From positions 9,734,001 to 9,798,000 of the forward strand of contig CP075497.1 of the NCBI GenBank assembly GCA_021613535.1: a DNA stretch of 64,000 nucleotides. The letters are read 5' to 3'. This DNA is from Adineta vaga. Its lineage: Eukaryota; Rotifera. A program made the position numbers and the translations under genes. This document shows, in pieces, positions 61,164-64,000 of this stretch. The notes beneath the pieces are model-generated. The model was not told the DNA's origin. It was given only the letters and a program-made list of their open reading frames with translations, and made no database searches. Every line of letters begins with the position of its first letter. Position 1 is the stretch's first letter.

Positions 61164-62255
61164 ATGTCCACCGATGCTGATTCTCGTTCAATTACATGTC
61201 AAGCTTCTCCAAATATTGCTCTCATCAAATATTGGGGTAAACGTAATGAAGAATTAATCTTACCTGACAATGATTCATTGAGTATTACTCTCGATCTAAC
61301 GGATATGCATTCATATACAACTGTTTCGACATCACCATCCATGACAAATGATACATTCTATTTCGATGGTGTTCTACAAACAAAACTTTCTAGTCGAATG
61401 CAAAAAGTTCTTGCTGAAGTTCGTCGACGTACAAAAGATGATCAAAATAAATTCGTTGAAATTCGTTCACATAATACATTTCCAGCGTCCAGTGGTTTAG
61501 CTTCGAGTGCATCTGCTTATGCAAGTTTAGCAATTGCTCTAACAAAATTATTCAATTTAGATAATCAGGATGCAACTGCTGCTTATTTAGCACGAATTGG
61601 TAGTGGTTCAGCTATACGAAGTATTTATGGAGGTTTTGTTCGTTGGTCAAGTGTAGGTGAATGTCTTTCATCATGTGTCTTTCCAATGGAGCATTGGTCA
61701 GATCTTCGATTAATAATCTTAATCTTCAATTCAAGTAAAAAACCAGTTTCATCAACTGATGCAATGCAACGTACAAGAGAAACGTCGACATTGTTTCCAG
61801 CACGTCTTGCAACTGTCAATGATAAAATTGAAAAATTGATTGAAGCAATCCAAAATAAAGATTTCAATACGTTTGCAAAGATTGTAATGATCGATAGTAG
61901 TCAATTTCATGCCGTTTGTATGGATACTTATCCTCCAGTGATTTATTTAAATGAACAATCAAAACATTTAATTGATCTTGTTCATGCTTATAATAAAACT
62001 GGCGACAATGGTGCAATGAAAGTTGCGTATACTTTCGATGCTGGACCAAATCCATTTTGTTTCATTCGCGAAGAACATGTTCAAGAATTTCTAAAATTAC
62101 TTAAATATATTTATCCAACAACGGATACTAATGTTCATAAACAAGTAGCGGATAGTGATGAAAAATTTCCTTCGATTAATGTATCAATTATGTCGAATGT
62201 TCTCGAACGAATTGTACTGACAAAAATTGGTTCTGGCCCGAAAATAATTTCATAA
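61164..62255 (+). CDS. MVD: Diphosphomevalonate decarboxylase
   Basis: An intronless 363-residue GHMP-family enzyme. Visible motifs: SPNIALIKYWGKRNEE near residue 14-30, LPDNDSLSITLDL, the ATP-binding FPASSGLASSASAYASLA (about 107-125), GSGSAIRSIYGGFVRWSSVGE (about 147-167), FNSSKKPVSSTDAM and MKVAYTFDAGPNPFCF containing the catalytic Asp. The enzyme converts mevalonate diphosphate to isopentenyl diphosphate with ATP, in the mevalonate pathway. In most animal enzymes the GSGSA motif is followed by Cys-Arg-Ser; here it is Ile-Arg-Ser, a substitution next to the active site. The complete lack of introns stands out against neighbours with introns of about 50 nt. It lies 39 bp after MoaC and 118 bp before the ML gene. 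Confidence 0.96.
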   Translation: MSTDADSRSITCQASPNIALIKYWGKRNEELILPDNDSLSITLDLTDMHSYTTVSTSPSMTNDTFYFDGVLQTKLSSRMQKVLAEVRRRTKDDQNKFVEIRSHNTFPASSGLASSASAYASLAIALTKLFNLDNQDATAAYLARIGSGSAIRSIYGGFVRWSSVGECLSSCVFPMEHWSDLRLIILIFNSSKKPVSSTDAMQRTRETSTLFPARLATVNDKIEKLIEAIQNKDFNTFAKIVMIDSSQFHAVCMDTYPPVIYLNEQSKHLIDLVHAYNKTGDNGAMKVAYTFDAGPNPFCFIREEHVQEFLKLLKYIYPTTDTNVHKQVADSDEKFPSINVSIMSNVLERIVLTKIGSGPKIIS

Positions 62256-62373
62256 TGACTTTTGTTATTTTCTGTTTTTGATTAGAAAAATAGTCTTTCA
62301 TGATCGTTGATAACAATTAGATGTGATTAGTTCATTTAGGCATTCTTTTTAAAAAATCTTAATCTCTTTTTAG

Positions 62374-63095
62374 ATGATGATATCTAATAATTATCTATTT
62401 TCCAGTTTATTAATATCTGCCTTATTTTATATCAGCCATGCATTTACTTTTCCAGTAAATAGGATGTATTTGTATGAAATGAATTGTACTTTTTCTTTTT
62501 CATTTAAAATAGAAATTTCTGGATTTAAATTTGGCATGGAGAAATTGTGGACCTAGTTCAGATCCAATTCAATTAAAAAGTCTTTCGATTACACCTGATC
62601 CAATTCGTATACCAGGTAACGAGACAGATATTCTTAAAATCAATGGTATAAATTCTGGTTCATATAGGAGGTCTTAATATTACTGGTTCAGCTGATGTTA
62701 CAGTGCAAATTCCAGCAGATGTTTCTGTATTGTTTTATCTTCTCTCGATTCTCGTCTCATAATGATAATGTAACTTTGTTTAGGTATCTGTTACACTCGA
62801 ACGTAAAGTTGGACCATTTTTTGTCAAAGTTCCATGTGTTGATAATTTTGGTTCATGTAAATATGGAAATGCTTGTGAATTATGGGCAGAATTTTGTCCA
62901 AAGTATGCGGCACAATATGGCCTTCCATGTCAATGTCCTATTCCGGCGAATACATATTCCGTACAAAATGCAAATATAGTTGTTGATAAAAATGTTCCAG
63001 CAGAATTACTCGGTGAATATCGCGCTACTGTTGATATTGTCTCAAGTCAAAATCATCTTGGCTGTGTTTTTATTGATTTAACAGTCAAGAAATAA
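62374..63095 (+). CDS. GM2-activator-like ML-domain secreted protein
   Basis: Four exons. Signal peptide MMISNNYLFSSLLISALFYISHA in exon 1 (62374-62454). Exon 2 starts after the intron 62455 to about 62511 and encodes FLDLNLAWRNCGPSSDPIQLKSLSITPDPIRIPG, which closely matches vertebrate GM2A. An intron of 52 nt (62616-62667) must be removed to give GGLNITGSADVTVQIP. The last exon has VSVTLERKVGPFFVKVPCVDNFGSC, YGLPCQCPIPANTYSVQ and LLGEYRATVDIVSSQNHLGCVFIDLTV. Cysteines of the GM2A type are retained. ML-domain proteins lift single lipids; GM2A presents ganglioside to hexosaminidase in lysosomes. Rotifer glycolipids differ, so the natural lipid is open. The start codon directly follows an acceptor-like TCTTTTTAG. 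Confidence 0.9.
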
Positions 63096-63253
63096 TCAAA
63101 AGAATTCATTGCTCATTTCATCTATTTATTTGACATTCATCACTATTTTTCTCATCATTTTTTTCATCTGATTTTTTATTTTGTTTAATATTTTATTCAG
63201 CATAAGAAGAAAAAGCAATATTTAACTTTCTTTCAAATTTGTAACGAAAAAGA

Positions 63254-64000
63254 TTATTTAATTTCCCGTAGAATGATTTTATCTTCGAATATTGCTAAGA
63301 GAAACATGATGGTGACACCAAATAGAAAACCAATATTGACAACGAGAAATCGTTTGAATCCAACTTCTCCATCAGCTAACAATGTTGGTAGCTGAAAAAA
63401 AAGAAAATAGTACGATACATTTTTTTTGGGAGGGCCGGGGGAGGAACTTACTAAATCAACTAATGCAATGTACAGAAACATTCCAATAGTTGCTGCAAAT
63501 ATCCACTGACTAGTATTTTCATTAACTGATAACCAAGAACTCATAAGAAACCCAAGAATAGCCGTAGTTGCTGAAAGAAAATTCCATAATAATGCTTTAC
63601 AGTGTGAAAAACCAGATTGCAATAAAATAGCATAATCTCCTAAACAAATCAATCATTTTATTTGTCTATTTATGCAAAAATTCGTTCAAAAGAATTATTT
63701 TCTATTATTACTAACCCAGTTCATGTGGTAATTCATGACAAGCAACAGCAATGGCTGTTGTAATACCAAATGTCACACCTTCACTGAACGCTGCACCAAT
63801 TGCTAGGCCATCTGCAAAATTATGAATTGCATCACCAAATAATACCATCCAACCAGTTGATTTAATTGCTAAAAAAAAACGTATTTTTCTCAAGAAAATT
63901 TCTCCCGTATTTTCTACCTGTTAATTGTCTGAGAATAGGATTCATATAATCTGCACTTTCACTACATTGTGAATTACAAACTTTTGGTGTAGTTGAAAAT
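63254..64000 (-). CDS. SLC39/ZIP zinc transporter, LIV-1 type, 3' part (truncated by window edge)
   Basis: Minus-strand gene whose 5' part lies beyond the right edge. Exons visible code for [12 protein letters not shown], then [57 protein letters not shown], the signature of the LIV-1 (ZIP4/6/10/12-like) subfamily: transmembrane segment IV with [13 protein letters not shown] and segment V with HELPHELGD, both supplying metal-binding histidines. Later segments are [43 protein letters not shown] and [22 protein letters not shown], with a short cytoplasmic end REIK. ZIP proteins import zinc (some also manganese or iron) into the cytosol. Convergent with the ML gene; 158 bp lie between the two stops. 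An acceptor-adjacent G-rich patch (about 63427-63443) occurs in one intron. Confidence 0.92.

Noticed and set aside
62646-62667. 22-nt intron in the GM2A-like gene
   Set aside because: Too short for spliceosomal removal. A donor at 62616 gives a normal 52-nt intron and a better match to GM2A (IRIPG then NITGSADVTV).
1-64000. Transposable elements, telomeric repeats, CRISPR, rRNA
   Set aside because: No reverse transcriptase, integrase or transposase motifs, no long terminal or inverted repeats and no telomere-type arrays were seen on either strand; only microsatellites.

Overview
This is a eukaryotic nuclear window. It is AT-rich and full of spliceosomal genes whose introns are mostly about 45-70 nt with GT...AG ends. 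Gene content is clearly animal (HHEX, Mondo, RBM42, ARL8, cadherin, macroglobulin-complement-related protein). Compact genes, tiny introns and apparent spliced-leader acceptor sites directly in front of many start codons best fit a bdelloid rotifer; that taxonomic call is an inference, not something the sequence proves.

Layout from left to right: RBM42 (+, 783-2088); 14-3-3 (-, 4193-5238); a very large germline-type Tudor protein (-, 7215-15448) that I read as one gene with seven extended Tudor domains and an internal RGG block; protein phosphatase 5 (-, 16171-18316); the homeobox gene HHEX (+, 21038-22544); a secreted DD3-3-family protein (-, 23780-26752); a Mondo/ChREBP-type bHLH-Zip factor (+, 27096-30814); a four-pass membrane orphan (+, 31338-31832); a SAMD3-like SAM-domain protein (-, 32122-34589); a Rel-homology-like factor (+, 37611-38928); a minimal two-repeat cadherin (-, 41833-43322); a thioester-less, LDLRA-containing alpha-2-macroglobulin/complement-family protein (-, 48486-54831); a small cysteine-rich secreted protein (+, 55935-56447); then a tight same-strand run of ARL8, SEM1/DSS1, WDR74, MoaC-type cyclic pyranopterin monophosphate synthase, diphosphomevalonate decarboxylase and a GM2-activator-like ML protein (+, 56947-63095); and the 3' part of an SLC39/ZIP zinc transporter (-, 63254 to the window edge).

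Spacing is uneven. The right end is nearly operon-like (gaps of 40-370 nt), whereas HHEX, the Rel-like gene and the cadherin sit beside 1.2-5.2 kb of simple-sequence-rich DNA with no recognisable gene, which probably holds regulatory sequence and long 5' leaders. The genes do not form one pathway. The most interesting points are the candidate trans-spliced operon, the single giant Tudor gene model, the thioester-less macroglobulin, a frame-deciding pair of donor sites in the Rel-like gene, and several micro-exons. I saw no transposon, CRISPR array, rRNA or tRNA.
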